Numbered from the stretch's first letter, positions 44,334 to 56,459 are shown. The stretch is DNA of 64,000 bases from Plotosus lineatus (GCA_024760905.1 CM045737.1:14811226-14875225), one strand, 5' to 3'. Notes: generated from the sequence alone by a model not told the origin. Numbers and translations: made by a program.

Positions 44334-44589
44334 CCCCAGTGCGGCTAACTGGGTTATCAAAGGAGGACCATGTCTGTCACTGTCTATGGTGAGAGGCATG
44401 TAAAAGAACCATTGCTGACTTTCGTAAAGAGTAGCTGCAAAGTCGTCAGCGTGTTTCTGTCCCTTGCTCAAAGGGTTGTGACAGGAAGGGCATCCGACGT
44501 AAAACCCTCTGCCAAATCAAACGTGCGAATCAAATGATTCACTGTGGCGACTCCCGAGTAAAAGGGAAAAAGCCGAAAGGAAGACAGAC
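44334..44589 (+). mobile_element. 5'-truncated SINE family A variant with LINE-like tail
   Basis: Exact 18-bp duplications ATTAACATATTAAACCAC (44316-44333, 44590-44607). The copy starts in mid-body (cccagtgcggctaactgggt) and ends aagggcatccgacgtaaaac, then ttcactgtggcgactcc and gggaaaaagccgaaaggaag. The tail matches RTE LINE ends. Confidence 0.92.
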
Positions 44590-44988
44590 ATTAACATATT
44601 AAACCACTTTATTGACAAATTTATTAATTCAACCATTATTAAACATTTTTTATTAACACACACACACACACACACACACATACACAATACACATGGCGCG
44701 CTTCGCTGGATGCAGGCTCCGCCCACACGCAGGACGCCAGTGCTTTTAAGACAGGGAATTCAAAAGCCCATTGCCCGCTTGACAGATCAGAGGTCCAAAC
44801 TCAACTTTAACTTGATTCCTTGAGGGATCAGAAGTCCAGATGAGCCGCGTTTTGCTCACATTCTGCAGAACGTGCCACATTATTAAACATTTACTGAATT
44901 AAACAACTTAAAAAACAAAAAATAAGCTGCAGTGTGCCTCCTTTCAGAGTACTTAAGCCTCCTTTCATCTCTGACTGACTCTGTAGGC

Positions 44989-45132
<144 letters not shown>

Positions 45133-45766
45133 CTCTGTCTCTATGGTGTGTTTTGCCGAATGCGGGCTCCACCCACACACAACGCGCAGCTGATGGAACA
45201 ATTCTATTTAAATGTTTAAATGGACGGGATGTTAAATTTAAAGCGGAATAACAGTACCTGTTTGAAAGACCAGAGGTCCTGATTCAATATTAACTTGTTT
45301 CCTTGCGAGATCGGCGGTCTTGTCCCATGGAGCACTCTGCTCATGCTCCTTCTGCTTCAATATTGTGCCGAAATAATTGCTTCCGTCACTGTATGTCTGC
45401 TTTAAGGTCTCCTTCTGTTTCAATATCGTCCCGATTGTAGAGGGGTTTCGGCGATAACGAAATATAACGCTGCAATGATCTCAAAACAAGCCAACAGTCC
45501 TGTTCAACTCTCCACACATCTGACAAACAGGAAGTATGGGTACAGTTCAGCTACCTCCTTGCCAATGTGAGGCCAGCGGGGCGGGATGTTGGGAGACAGC
45601 CAAAGAGAGAAGCAACTCACGTATGGTTTGAATTTTGAATGGCGCGTTTGGCGCTTTTCATAAAAAGAGGGTGTTTTCGTAAAAAGAGGACGGAAATTTA
45701 GGAAAATGTTTTTTTGTAACCTGGAGTTTTCGTACCCAAAGGGTTTCGTAAGTAGAGGGCCGACTG

Positions 45767-46266
45767 TATATATTATCATTTAGCTTTGACAGCATTAGTG
45801 ATTCAGGCATTCAGAGTTAGGGCAGCTCTGTACGAATCTTGAGTTTTTGTACTCCAACCTTCTCAAACCATATTTTCATGTACCTTTATGGAGCATTGTA
45901 ATACTGGACTATGTTCTGGGACATCTTAGGTCAGGTAAAAAAGCATCCTATTGCTTTGAACTGAATGCTGTCAAATGTCTGGATTCAGTTTGGAGGAGGG
46001 AGTACATATGGATGTGATGATCAGATGTCTACAACCTTTACCGACATTGAACACACTGTATGGAATGCGCCACAACATAATCCACCGTGCCACATTTTAG
46101 CACACAAAACGGTTGCTATTAACTCAGCCATGCTAAGAGTTCATCTCAAACAAAAAGTACAGCCAGGACACTTTTAGAGCCAACCATGTTGGGCCAGATT
46201 CATATGCTGTGTATATTTGGGTGCCTATGTGCCGAAATAAAATTTGACCTTTCTAGTAAGTGTGTA
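45767..46266. other. unassigned non-coding sequence
   Basis: No exon or repeat recognised. Confidence 0.45.
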
Positions 46267-46611
46267 CAGGGATCCCTCGCTACTTCGCCCTTCAATTCAT
46301 GTGACTTCAGTGCATCACAGAATTTAAAAATAAGGAAATTAAAGAAGAACAGTAGAAAAAGTTAAGGAAAATGCCACAAAAACAGGGCCAATTATGAAAA
46401 AAAAAAAAAAAAAAAACAGACACAAAACAAAAAAACAATGCAAAACCTCCCATCAAAACTACTTACATTGTTGTGAGGTGCACATCTGAGTGTGTGCATG
46501 CACATCTGTGTGCGTGCACACGCACACGTTTGTATGTGTGTGTGTTTATATTTTATTTACATCTTATGCATTATTTTTGAATGTTTAATTGTTATTCATA
46601 GCGTTGAATAT

Positions 46612-47007
46612 TTTCAGTTCATCATCATTTTGATGTGGTGAAGGAGGACATGAAGGTCTTTGGTGTAAGAGAAGAAGATGCAAAGTATAGGGTGAGATGG
46701 AGGCAGATGATTCACTGTGGCGACCCCTGAAGGGAAAAGCCGAAAAGAAAAGAAGAAGAAGATCATTTTCTGTACCCGCTTAATCCGAATTAGAGTCGCG
46801 GGGGAGGCTGGCGCCCATCCCAGCCAAGTCCGGGCGAGGGAAAAGTACACCCTGGACAGCTCGCCAGGCCATCGCAGGGCGGAAACATACCGACAGCTTT
46901 GCAGCCTACTCTTGTCGAAAGTCAGCAATGGTTCTTTTACATGCCTCAAACCATAGACAGCGAGAGAGATGGCCGGACTTTGATAACTCAGTTAGCTGCA
47001 CTGGGGG
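46612..47007 (-). mobile_element. 5'-truncated SINE family A carrying a nested LINE fragment
   Basis: Exact 11-bp duplications GCGTTGAATAT (46601-46611, 47008-47018). The minus-strand SINE lacks its tRNA-like head (stops at the gctgcactgggg block), and its tail is opened by a LINE fragment at about 46629-46754. Confidence 0.88.
46629..46763 (+). mobile_element. RTE LINE 3' end, short truncated insertion
   Basis: About 130 bases of the LINE 3' end (gatgtggtgaaggaggacat to ctgaagggaaaagccg with an agaagaaga tail). A short repeated atcatttt on both sides is the likely target duplication. Confidence 0.85.
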
Positions 47008-47267
47008 GCGTTGAATATGTATTTATTGATATTATATACACATATACATGTCCGTATACATCAGTGGGGGGGCTTTCCTCATTTCATAGAGCCGCTATCC
47101 AAAATCAAATGCCTCATTTATTGATTTATTATGTCTAGCAAGCCTCACTGTTGTCCTCAAACTGAGATATGGAGTACGGATATAAGTGACAATATTTAAA
47201 GCACACACACACTTACCGATTAGAACTTAGACCATAGCCACCGAAACAATATTTTCTTTATTATTAC

Positions 47268-47520
47268 AGTAGGCACCCGTTTTTCATGATGATTCGGTTC
47301 CACCCCTTCCCGCAGATCCTGAAAATCCGCAAATTATTGACACGGTTTTAAAACCCTATGTATAATATTACATGCGATAAAATATGCTTCTTAAACACAT
47401 TCTATAAACAGTCTTACTCATTAATACAGTAATAATGCAGTAAAATGTAGTAATGATTAAGTAAAAATCTTTTTAATTTTGTACTGTGATAATATTTATT
47501 AATGAATAAAATGCTTAGGC
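47268..47520. mobile_element. MITE-like repeat, family F, truncated
   Basis: Starts with a gcacccgtttttcatgatga terminus. The inner part (aatgcagtaaaatgtagtaa, tactgtgataatatttatta) recurs inverted at 54470-54560 and 54825-54850. Right side is cut by a SINE family C fragment (47523-47580). Confidence 0.6.
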
Positions 47521-47522
47521 AT

Positions 47523-47580
47523 ACAATCACCTGATCATGAGTGCAGCACCCAAACCATTATATGCCACCGGCCCTACCAG
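47523..47580 (-). mobile_element. SINE family C head fragment
   Basis: Contains acctgatcatgagtgcagca and caccggccc, the reversed tRNA-like head. Confidence 0.65.
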
Positions 47581-47659
47581 CCATTTCAATATGAACACCA
47601 TTAAATGTACACCCAAGCATGCATGCCTTTCATAAAATTACAATCATATAGATACAAAT

Positions 47660-47993
47660 GAGGGGCAGTGGTGGTCTAGTGGTATAAGGCGCCGGATCGC
47701 TGATCCAAAGGTTAGGGGTTCGAGTCCCACTCTCCATAAGGTTGTCACTGTCCCCCCCAGTACAGCTAACTGGGTTATCAAAGGCCGGCCATGTCTCTCA
47801 CTGTCTATGGTGTGAGGCATGTAAAAGAACCATTGCTGACTTTCGACAAGAGTAGCTGCAAAGCCGTCAGCGTGTTTCCGCCCTGCGATGGCCTGGCGAA
47901 CTGTCCAGGATGTACTCTGCCCTTGCCCTGAGTTGGCTGGCACCAGCCTCCCCGTGACCCTAATTAGGATGAAGCGGTTACAGAAAGTGAATG
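47660..47993 (+). mobile_element. SINE family A, full length
   Basis: Exact 12-bp duplications ATAGATACAAAT (47648-47659, 47994-48005). Confidence 0.94.
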
Positions 47994-48074
47994 ATAGATA
48001 CAAATCAAGACCTTCAGTACTGGTTAAAAATATACAATTATGTAAAAAAAAAAAATAAATAAACTAAAAACAAG

Positions 48075-48545
48075 ACTCAACAACAGTGTGCACATGTTCT
48101 TTATCAGTCCAGATGTGTGGAGGCTGTACCCACTGTAGCCGTACATTCCTGGTCTTGGCAGATGGGACTTAAATCTGATGTGTTCTGTATTATGGCGGAA
48201 CTGTTTGGCTTAACACAGGCATGTTGCATTCTGAGATTAAATATGAATGTGTGAATAAAATGATTGTTTGGGTTACTGTCTGATGAAAACTGTCTGATTA
48301 CTCACAGCTGTTCTCTTTTATCAACAAGGTGTTTCAAGATGAAGAATTGTGTGATGTGATTCCAGCTAGTTTGACACCAACAACTATTCCACAGTCACTG
48401 TTGATCACATTTTCAGATCATGTTGTGGTGTCTGATGTCAATATAAACTGAAGCTCTCGGCCTGTATCTGCATAATTTTATGCACTGCTGACACATGATT
48501 AGATGATAATTTCATGAATATGTACCAGCTGAAAGATATCCACTG
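48075..48545. repeat. old, diverged vertebrate interspersed repeat (L2-like tail)
   Basis: Resembles, in order, a very widespread fish and amphibian repeat: cacatgttctttatcagtcc, ggcagatgggacttaaatct, tttgggttactgtctg, tatcaacaaggtgttt, gacaccaacaactattccac and acatgattagatgataattt. The match is from memory. It explains an exon-like open frame at 48329-48451. Confidence 0.6.
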
Positions 48546-48671
48546 ATCTGCTTGCACTGACATGGATTTTGATATTGAACTATAGCGTCAAAGATTTGGC
48601 CATGAGGTCCATCGTTAAGATTATAGTGCTGCATCTTTGTAGTAATTATACTTATGTTGTGTATATAATAG

Positions 48672-49010
48672 AGGGCAGTGGTGGCCTAGTAGTATAGGGC
48701 GCTGGATTGCTGATCCAAAGGTTGGGGGTTCGAGTCCCACTCTCCACAAGGTTGTCACTGTCCCCCCAGTGCAGCTAACTGGGTTATCAAAGGCCGGCCA
48801 TGTCTCTCACTCTCTATGGTGTGAGGTTCATGGAAAAGACCCATTGCTGACTTTCGACAAGAGTAGCTGCAAAGCTGTTGGTGTGTTTCTGACCTGCGAT
48901 GGCCTGGCGAGCTGTCCAGGATGTACTTTGCCCTTGCCCGGAGTCGACTGGGATGGGCGCCAGCCTCCCCATGACCCTAATTAGGATTAAGAAGTTACAC
49001 AAAATGAACT

Positions 49011-49012
<2 letters not shown>
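48672..49012 (+). mobile_element. SINE family A
   Basis: Full-length copy ending aagttacacaaaatgaactg and running into (TG)n at 49013-49089. Confidence 0.9.
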
Positions 49013-49075
<63 letters not shown>

Positions 49076-49089
49076 TGTATGTGTGTGTT
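49013..49089. repeat. (TG)n microsatellite
   Basis: About 75 bases, with TATG interruptions near the ends. Confidence 0.95.
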
Positions 49090-50204
49090 TAGGATAAATG
49101 TTTCTATCTTAATTTTAAAGCCAAAGAAAATTTATTGTTGGCCAGACTCTAAGTATCCACACCAGTTTTGGGGGGTTTTCCCCTGCATTTGTTACTTGTA
49201 CAAATAAAGCAACATATTGGAAATCCAAGCTCCTGCATTTTATTAATTTCCTTTGCATTTCATTTTCCAACAAGTAGACAGTCAAAGAGATCCGCTTTAC
49301 CATTTGGGATTACAATACACCGTTTCATACTCTTTCTGTCCCATTTTCTCTTTAAATGGGCTGTTATATAATTTCACAGTTTATAATTATATAATTATAA
49401 TAAACATAGAAACCCTTATAAGCAGTACATCGCTAGTTAATTAGCTGTTTACTTAACAATATTTGGGCCAACATTCGGTTATAATTTGGTCATATTGGTA
49501 TAGATTAGAAATACAGTATAATAATATCAACCATTGTACTAGAGCAGTGTTGTTATATTTTGCATGTTTGCTCCAATAGAGGGCAGACCTCACTAACTTA
49601 TGCTCTACTGTTGAGTCACCAGTTACCAGAAGGATGGTGGAAGTGGAATGCATCACTTGCACTTCTGATTTTCCAGCATGCTAAATGTCTGATAATCAAG
49701 CCTCACTGTAACAAAGCTTCATGCAATCCAACAACCGAAAGAGAGCACAACGAGCCACCCTGAACTGGACATTTATATAACAGAACAATCGAATCCCTAT
49801 ATTAACAGTAAAATGTTGAAGGAATATCTGACAATAAAAAATTTCCAATGAGGTGGTTCTTGGGTGAACCCTTTTCGTTGGTTGAGGGAGACTTACACCC
49901 GAAAGTGACTTTAGTCCAAGCTCAGACCAGTTTAGTATGTTTCTATTAACGGTAGTTTTTAAATCTCTATAATGTGCTCTTATAAATCTCAAGAAATCAA
50001 CCAAGGGTTACTAATTTTTTTGAAGGGCCCCTATATTTACCATTGTTAAGTTTGTTAGACGCCTACAAACTTCGTACAATCACAAAAAAAGGAACCTTTT
50101 AATCTACCTGATGTGAAATAAAGTACCTATGCAGAAATGTGAGAAATTCCAAAAGTTTCAGATACTTTTTCATACCACTGTATATATACATATAGACACA
50201 AAAA
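49090..50204. other. unassigned non-coding sequence
   Basis: AT-rich; no exon or known repeat supported. Confidence 0.45.
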
Positions 50205-51795
50205 GATTTGGGACAATGCAGCCATGGGGGAGCACAAGGCACAAGCCACCCTCACGCCGGTCCCAAGCCCAGATAAATGCAGAGGGTTGGGTCATGAAGG
50301 GCATCCGGCGTAAAACCAATGCCACATAAAACATGTGAGTGAAAAATACAAATACCAGATCGGTCGAGGCCCGGGTTAACAACGACCACCATCAGTGCTG
50401 TTAACCAACAGGGTGCTGGTGGAAATTGGACGTAGAGAAAAGAGAAGAGGAAAGGCATGAGTCTAGGACTGAGAGTAGGGATTTTGAATGTTGGAACTAT
50501 GAAAGGAAGAGGCAGAGAGCTTGCTGACATGATGCAGAGGAGGAAGGTGGACATACTGTGTGTTCAGGAGACCAGGTGGAAAGGTAGCAAGGCTAGAAGC
50601 TTAGGAGCAGGGTTTGTTACGATGAAGTTATGGGAAAGAATAGTGGAAGCTAGACTAAGGGCAGAGGTCAGCCTCTGTGAACAACAGTTTGGTTTCATGC
50701 CAAGAAAGAGCACCACAGATGCAGTGTTTGCTTTGAGGAAGTTAATAGAGAAGTACAGAGAAGGTCAGAAGGCGCTGCATTGTGCCTTTTTGGATCTGGA
50801 GAAAGCATATGACAGGGTGCCGAGAGAGGAACTGTGGTATTGCATGAGGAAGTGTGGAGTGGCAGAGAAGTATGTTAGAGTGGTGCAGGACATGTATGAG
50901 AGATGTAAGACAGTGGTGAGGTGTGCTGTCGATGTGACAGAAGAGTTCAAAGTGGAGGTAGGACTGCATCAAGGGTCAGCTCTGAGCCCCTTCTTGTTTG
51001 CTATGGTGATGGACAGGTTGACAGACGAGGTTAGACAAGATTCCCCATGGACTATGATGTTTGCAGATGACATTGTGATCTGTAGTGAGAGCAGAGAACA
51101 AGTGGAGGAAAATCTAAAGAGGTGGAGGTATGCCCTGGAAAGGAAAGTAATGAAGCTTGATAGCTTCAGTAAGACAGTATACATGTGTGTGAACTAGAAG
51201 GACCCAAGAGGAACGGTGAGGTTACAGGGAGCAGAGATAAAGAAGGTGGAGGATTTTAAGTACTTTGGCTCAACAATCCAGAGCAGTGGAGAGTGTGTAA
51301 AAGAGGTGAAGAAGCGTGTGCAGGCAGTTTGGAGAAAAGTGTCCGGTGTGATGTGTGATAGGAGGGTATCACAAGAATGAAAGGAAAAGTGTACAAGACG
51401 GTGTTGAGACCAGCAATGTTGCATGGTTTAGAGACAGTGGCCCTGGGGAAAAGACAGGAGGCACAGCTGGAGGTAGCAGAGATGAAAATGTTGAGGTTCT
51501 CTTTGGGAGTAACGAGGATGGATAGGATCAGGAATGTGCACATCAGAGGGACAGCACATGTAAGAGGTTTTGGAGACAAAGTCAGAGAGGCTAGATTGAG
51601 ATGGTTTGGACATGTACAGAGTAGGGTTAGTGAATATATTGGTAGTAGGATGTTGAGGTTGGAACTAACAGGCAGAAGGAGGACATGAAGGTAGTTGCTG
51701 TAAGAGAAGAAGATGCAGACGATAGGGTGAGATGGAGGCAGATGATTCGCTGTGGCGACCCCTGAAGGGAATACCTGAAAGGTAAAGAAGAAAAG
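50205..51795 (+). mobile_element. RTE-clade LINE, internally deleted copy
   Basis: It keeps the 5' end (atgcagccatgggggagcac, cacgccggtcccaagccc) and the 3' end (ttcgctgtggcgacccctga), but lacks about 1.5 kb between the endonuclease start and the polymerase. Confidence 0.9.
50457..51197 (+). pseudogene. fused endonuclease N-terminus / reverse transcriptase frame
   Basis: A 246-codon open frame: LGLRVGILNVGTMKGRGREL and KVDILCVQETRWKGS, then at about residue 54 a direct jump to [18 protein letters not shown]. Polymerase blocks follow, with an intact F-A-D-D box (MMFADDIVICSES). The frame ends YMCVN at a premature stop; a frame-shifted C-terminal part is at 51377-51688. Most of the endonuclease catalytic residues are gone. 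Confidence 0.88.
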
Positions 51796-52029
51796 GAAGA
51801 AGGGAGACTTGGGACACATTTTAGTCAATGGATAAAAATGTCCCTGTATGGAAAATCCTGAGATGTTGAAAAAATATTCTTGGCAGTCAGAAACTATAGG
51901 AACAGTATAATTTAATAACCCAATGTTATGTCAATGTATTGAAAGAATCACCCAACACATGTGATTGTTAGTTTTCAGGGGAGCTTTCACCTGGGATGCT
52001 TTGGGACACAGCCAAGGGAGACTTGGGAG

Positions 52030-52282
52030 AACCATTTATTCAATAATTTTCTGAACCGCTCAATCTTAATTAGAATCACGGGGAGGCTGGTGCCCATCTC
52101 AACCAACTCTGGGTGAGGGCAAAGTACACTATGGATGGCTCACAAGGCTATCGCAGGGCAGAAATGACGACTATGCAGCTTTGTCTTGACAAAAGTGGTT
52201 CATTTATATGAAACTCTCACCCTAGACAGTGAGAGACATCGTAGGCCTTTGATAACCCAGTTAGCTACACTGGGGGGTGGGG
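52030..52282 (-). mobile_element. SINE family A, 5'-truncated
   Basis: Tail attttctgaaccgctcaatc at the left; stops at agctacactggggg. Confidence 0.8.
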
Positions 52283-52787
52283 GATTGAAATTGTAATATT
52301 TTGAATATGGGAAAATTTAAAAATCTGCAAAAATGTACACATAAAAGAAGACTTCAGTCTACTTGTTACCATAACAACATTACATCTAGATGGCCACAAT
52401 AAATGTTCAGATGTAAGTGCATTACAAAGTGAAAATTCAAGTCTAAAAGGGATTAAAATAAAAATGCAGTTACTTTGATTAAAGAAGCAGAACAGACCTT
52501 TCCACAATTAAAGTGTCTTAATGACCATAAAGCCAAACAGATACTATCAACCTTAATCGCATCTGCTGATGTAATTTTCCATAAAAGACTCTGTCCCAAG
52601 TCTCCATGGTTTACCCAAAATTTCACATTTTATTACCTTAACCAAGGAGGTTATGTTTTGCCCAGTTTGCATGTTTGTTTGTTTATTATCAGGATTATGT
52701 GGAAACCTATGTGTGGTTTTTCATGTTATATCTACCAGAGGTGAGACAATTAAATGGATGTATTCTCCAAGTGCACATTTCCTTAAT
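52283..52787. other. non-coding stretch with part of a common fish repeat
   Basis: The block aaggaggttatgttttgccc with tgtttgtttgtttattatcagg (52645-52693) is the start of a repeat whose other end appears at 55846-55882; matching pieces are at 63238-63300 and 63729-63763. Confidence 0.45.
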
Positions 52788-53197
52788 TTATTCGTTCCTT
52801 TTCTAAACCACTTTATCCTTATTAGGGCTACAAAGACCATGATCACCTGGTGAGCTGTCCAGGGTGTACCCTGCCCTCGCCCAGAGTCGGCTGAAATGGG
52901 CACCAACCTCTCCGCGACCCAAATTAGGATTAAGTGGTTCTGAAAGTGAATTAATGGATTGCAGGGAGACCATCACAGGGCAGAAACACACTAATGAAAA
53001 CACCAATGGCCAACTCTTTACAAATAACAGTAAAGGTTCTTTTACATGCCTCTCACAACAGGCAGTGAAGGACATGGCCATCCTTTAATAACCCAGTTAG
53101 CTGCGCTGGGGGCACCAGTGACAATTCCGTGTTAGTGGGATTTGAACCCTTGACCTTCATATCAGTAATCCAGCACCCTACCACAGAGCCACGTAAG
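52788..53197 (-). mobile_element. SINE family A with an inverted SINE tail embedded
   Basis: The minus-strand copy (head at catatcagtaatccagcacc) contains, at about 52840-52960, a plus-strand tail segment (ggtgagctgtccagggtgta to ggattaagtggttctgaaag). Confidence 0.75.
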
Positions 53198-53266
53198 CAT
53201 TTTTGTTTGTTTGTGTTTGTTAACTGTAGGAAAAAATGAACAAATCATTTTAATGTAAAGCAAAAT

Positions 53267-53778
53267 TTAATGGAAAATTAAACATAAATGAAGACAACCA
53301 CAAAAATTACAGTTCTTTCTACTTTTCTTTGGTTTGGTTTCGCGAACGAAAATATATAGCGGGGACTGACCACGTAGACTGCAGGCACACTGGTGGCTGA
53401 CAACGCCAATCCAGCCACAGTAGCTGCAGTTCAAAGTCTGGTCTGGCATATCTGTTGATGCTTCTCGGTTCCTCCTCATACGACGTTTCTCCTTTATGTT
53501 GGCCCTGCCGTACGTGATGTAGTGCCAAACCTGGCAGTCAGCAGCAAGTGTCGACCGTTGGCGGCAGTCAATGTTACAGGCTCTGAGAGACTTCTTGAGT
53601 GAGTCCTGGAAGTGTTTCTTTGGTACCCCTCTGTCACGGTGGCCAGTGGAAAGTTTGCCGTACAGGGCTATCTTAGGTAGGCGATGGTCCTCCATTCTGG
53701 AGATGTGCCATGCCCAGCGCAGCTGCGACTTGAGCAGCATGGCCTCGATGCTGGTGATCTCCGCCTGTTCAAGAAGTT
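53267..53778 (-). pseudogene. LINE C-terminal fragment with zinc-finger-like end
   Basis: An open frame of about 157 codons from the ATG at 53740: LKSQLRWAWHISRMEDHRLP, YGKLSTGHRDRGVPKKHFQD and SLKKSLRACNIDCRQRSTLA, motifs of the C-terminal part of a non-LTR polymerase protein. It ends in a CSYCGWIGVVSHQCAC finger-like stretch. The upstream bases keep the frame (AEITSIEAM). This is a different family from the RTE copies here. Confidence 0.7.
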
Positions 53779-53957
53779 GTGTTGTTAATGTTTAAGTTTT
53801 ATTATAAGCATTTATAGCATTGAATATGTATTATTGATATTATATACACATGTACATGTACATATACATCATTGGGGGGGGGGGGTCCGACTTCGCGGAT
53901 TTCGATGGTCACATGGGGATCTTGGTCCCAATTAACCGTGGAAAGTGAGGGATCCCT
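53779..53957 (+). mobile_element. MITE family E, right end
   Basis: From ttgttaatgtttaagtttta to GTGAGGGATCCCTG and TA, with the G-run at 53875-53886. Confidence 0.85.
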
Positions 53958-55455
53958 GTATTATTCTACTAACAAAATGACTAAGTAGGCTAAAAATACA
54001 TAATGAGCATTCGTGATTAAATGTTTATTTTGCCTGCAGCGCATCCTGGAGAGAATGACACCATGTGACTGCTCTGTTGTACGATATTTTGTGCTTTAAG
54101 TTTAACTTCCATTACTATATTAATGCATTATGTTTTGTTGCATTGATGAAATTATAGAAATTCAATAAAGAAATCAGCAGCACGTCAGAGTTTACATACC
54201 TGCACAACAGCACTGTCTGTTCAATGTCAATCACATTACATGACTCATCACAGGCGATTGAGTACAAAGATTGTTTCTCCCTCCTGCTGATTGGTTGCAG
54301 ATGATGTGTTCACCTCTTTTTTTCTCCTTCGCGCATAAGTTATCAACGTGATTGCTTCAATTGTGAAGTCATTTTTTTTACATTTAGTTTTTTTAGTTTT
54401 TAATGATTATTTAAGCCCTATGATGTCACTCAAACGCCCTGCATCTTCTCTAGCTTCTGGTGACGAGCATAAGTGCTTTACTTATTCATAAATATTATCA
54501 CAGTACAAAATTTAAAAGTTTTTACTTAATCATTACTACCTTTTACTGCATTATTTTTATACTTCCGGATTAGTGGCAAACCCGGAAGTTACTGGCACAT
54601 GATTCAAATTTAGCCAATGGCTGAGAGCTTTTGTTTCTCCCTCCTGCTGATTGGTTGCATATGAAGTGTACGCCTCTTTTTTCCTCCTTCGAGCACATGT
54701 CATCAACAATTGTGAATTCATGTTTTTTTTCGTGTGTTTTTAATGATTATTTAAGTCCTATGATGTCACTAAAACGCCCTGAATCTTCTCTAGCTTCTGG
54801 TAAGGAGCCTAAGCGCTGTATTTATTAATAAATATTATCACAGTACAATTTGGAGATGCAATCCACTTCTTAAATCTATCTTCGCGCTCCTCTAATTTCT
54901 TCAGTAATACTGCAATCACACTTTTTCTCTCAATCCCAACTGGGTAGTCAGCTGCAAATTTAACATGCCTCCCCTGGAAATGTCTTTCCAAATTACTCTT
55001 TTTGTTATTTCACAGTTTCTCATTAAAAAGCAAACATACAGGCAATCCTTCCGCATTGGCAATGAAAACAAATGATCCGGTCAATTCATCCTTGAATCCT
55101 CTGTTCTCATCAGCTATCTTTCTCTTTTTTCCTTTGGGATCCATGACACACCCCTGGTTTGTTTACAACAGCAACCTGCCTGGCAACGCATCGCGCTGAA
55201 ACTTGTGTCAAAGGCTATGATGCAAATCTTCGTTGACAGAAATGTTGAAATGTAGGACTAATATTTTTTATACAAATTTTTTTATACTTTTGAAAACGTT
55301 AAGAATGTTTTCCATGCTTGTCCTCCCACAGAAACCATATTTTTAAAAACCCATCTTTTGCCATTTTCATACATTTTTGAAAAAGCTCCAGGGAGCCACT
55401 AGGGTGGCGCTAAAGAGCCACATGCGGCTCGCGAGCCGCGGGTTGCCAACTGCTG
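53958..55455 (-). mobile_element. hAT element related to 24617-26614, with internal MITE pieces
   Basis: Left inner part (aaaatgactaagtaggctaa, gcctgcagcgcatcctggag) and right end (gctccagggagccactaggg to CGGGTTGCCAACTGCTG) match the hAT at 24617. The left tip is missing. The centre holds two related family F pieces (about 54240-54580 and 54610-54850). Confidence 0.82.
54809..55145 (-). pseudogene. hAT transposase N-terminal (BED-finger region) relic
   Basis: Minus-strand reading from about 55142: MDPKGKKRKIADENRGFKDE, then GSFVFIANAEGLPVCLLFNE, a stop, then SNLERHFQGRHVKFAADYPV. The NLERHF...RH pattern is the His-His half of a BED-type zinc finger, as at the start of GTF2IRD2/ZBED-like hAT transposases. 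Broken by the stop near 55010 and by the end at 54809. Confidence 0.65.
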
Positions 55456-55690
55456 TCCCAGATGAACCACCTGACAAGGCTAACGAGCTCCATCTGCCTG
55501 GGTTTGAAATAAGAGTTGTCCTTCTCCAGCAGTCTTCTGAACCGCACTTCGTCTGGACCTTCACCCAGGACCTGTTTGTCTTGGGTGACCCTATCAGGGG
55601 CATTATGCCCCCAACAACATAGCTCCTAGGATCATTAGGTCATGCAAACCCCTCCACTACGAAAAGGTGGCGATTCGAGGAGGAGAAAAA
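55456..55690 (-). mobile_element. LINE 5' region fragment (second non-LTR family)
   Basis: In reverse it matches the family whose 5' end is at 58965: gtggaggggtttgcatgacc and taatgatcctaggagctatg. The hAT seems to have inserted at or near its edge. Confidence 0.6.
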
Positions 55691-56165
55691 ATTAGAGTGC
55701 AGTACATTTAAATACATGTAAGATCACAAACTGACATTTGATTATGATTCAAGTCACCTTGCTGAAAAATAGAGGGCTTATTGAGAATAGAATTTTAGAA
55801 ATAATATTTTACAGAAAGAAAATGAAAACAATAAGAAAAATGAGCTGCCTTGGCGGAGGTTTACGCTCTCAGAGTGCTTCTGGTTATTGAAGGATCAACT
55901 TCTCTCATTCTCAAAATTTATCATAAACATTACCTACAGTATTCTTCTGTCATTTAAACAAATGACATCATTCTATTATTGCTGCACTGTGATTTCCCTT
56001 CCTGATTCGCATTTCTCACTCAATTTCTCTGTGTCCTACAGATACAGGAATGATTGAGGACATTAATATCTTGTCATGTCCAATGCTACTTCCTGCTGTT
56101 CTGAAAATATTTTTAGTGATAATGCACACGATTCCATATGTGTACATATGTGTGTACAGTATGTG

Positions 56166-56168
<3 letters not shown>
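55691..56168. other. unassigned non-coding sequence
   Basis: Contains the end block cttggcggaggtttacgctc (55850-55869) of the repeat noted at 52645. No exon supported. Confidence 0.4.
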
Positions 56169-56219
<51 letters not shown>

Positions 56220-56249
56220 TATATACATATATATATAGTATATTGAGTG

Positions 56250-56337
<88 letters not shown>
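56169..56337. repeat. (TA)n microsatellite
   Basis: About 170 bases of AT alternation with a duplicated internal atagtatattga motif. Confidence 0.95.
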
Positions 56338-56339
<2 letters not shown>

Positions 56340-56416
56340 TATTGACTTGTACCTTCAGTGTACCCTGCCAGTGTCACTTAAGATTCATTGCACAGTAGGA
56401 GATCAGAATTAGTGTC

Positions 56417-56419
<3 letters not shown>

Positions 56420-56459
<40 letters not shown>
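56420..56459. repeat. (TG)n microsatellite
   Basis: About 40 bases. Confidence 0.95.

Larger units (their letters stand above)
46267..47072 (+). mobile_element. MITE family E carrying a nested SINE
   Basis: Left end CAGGGATCCCTCGCTACTTC after TA. Body to gcgttgaatat, then an insertion, then the body continues and stops at the G-run, so the right end is lost. Confidence 0.88.

Noticed and set aside
48329..48451. Exon-like 40-codon frame after a pyrimidine-rich acceptor, phase-compatible with 42299-42372
   Set aside because: The sequence from about 48075 to 48545 follows, block by block, a widespread diverged vertebrate repeat, so the open frame is explained by the repeat.
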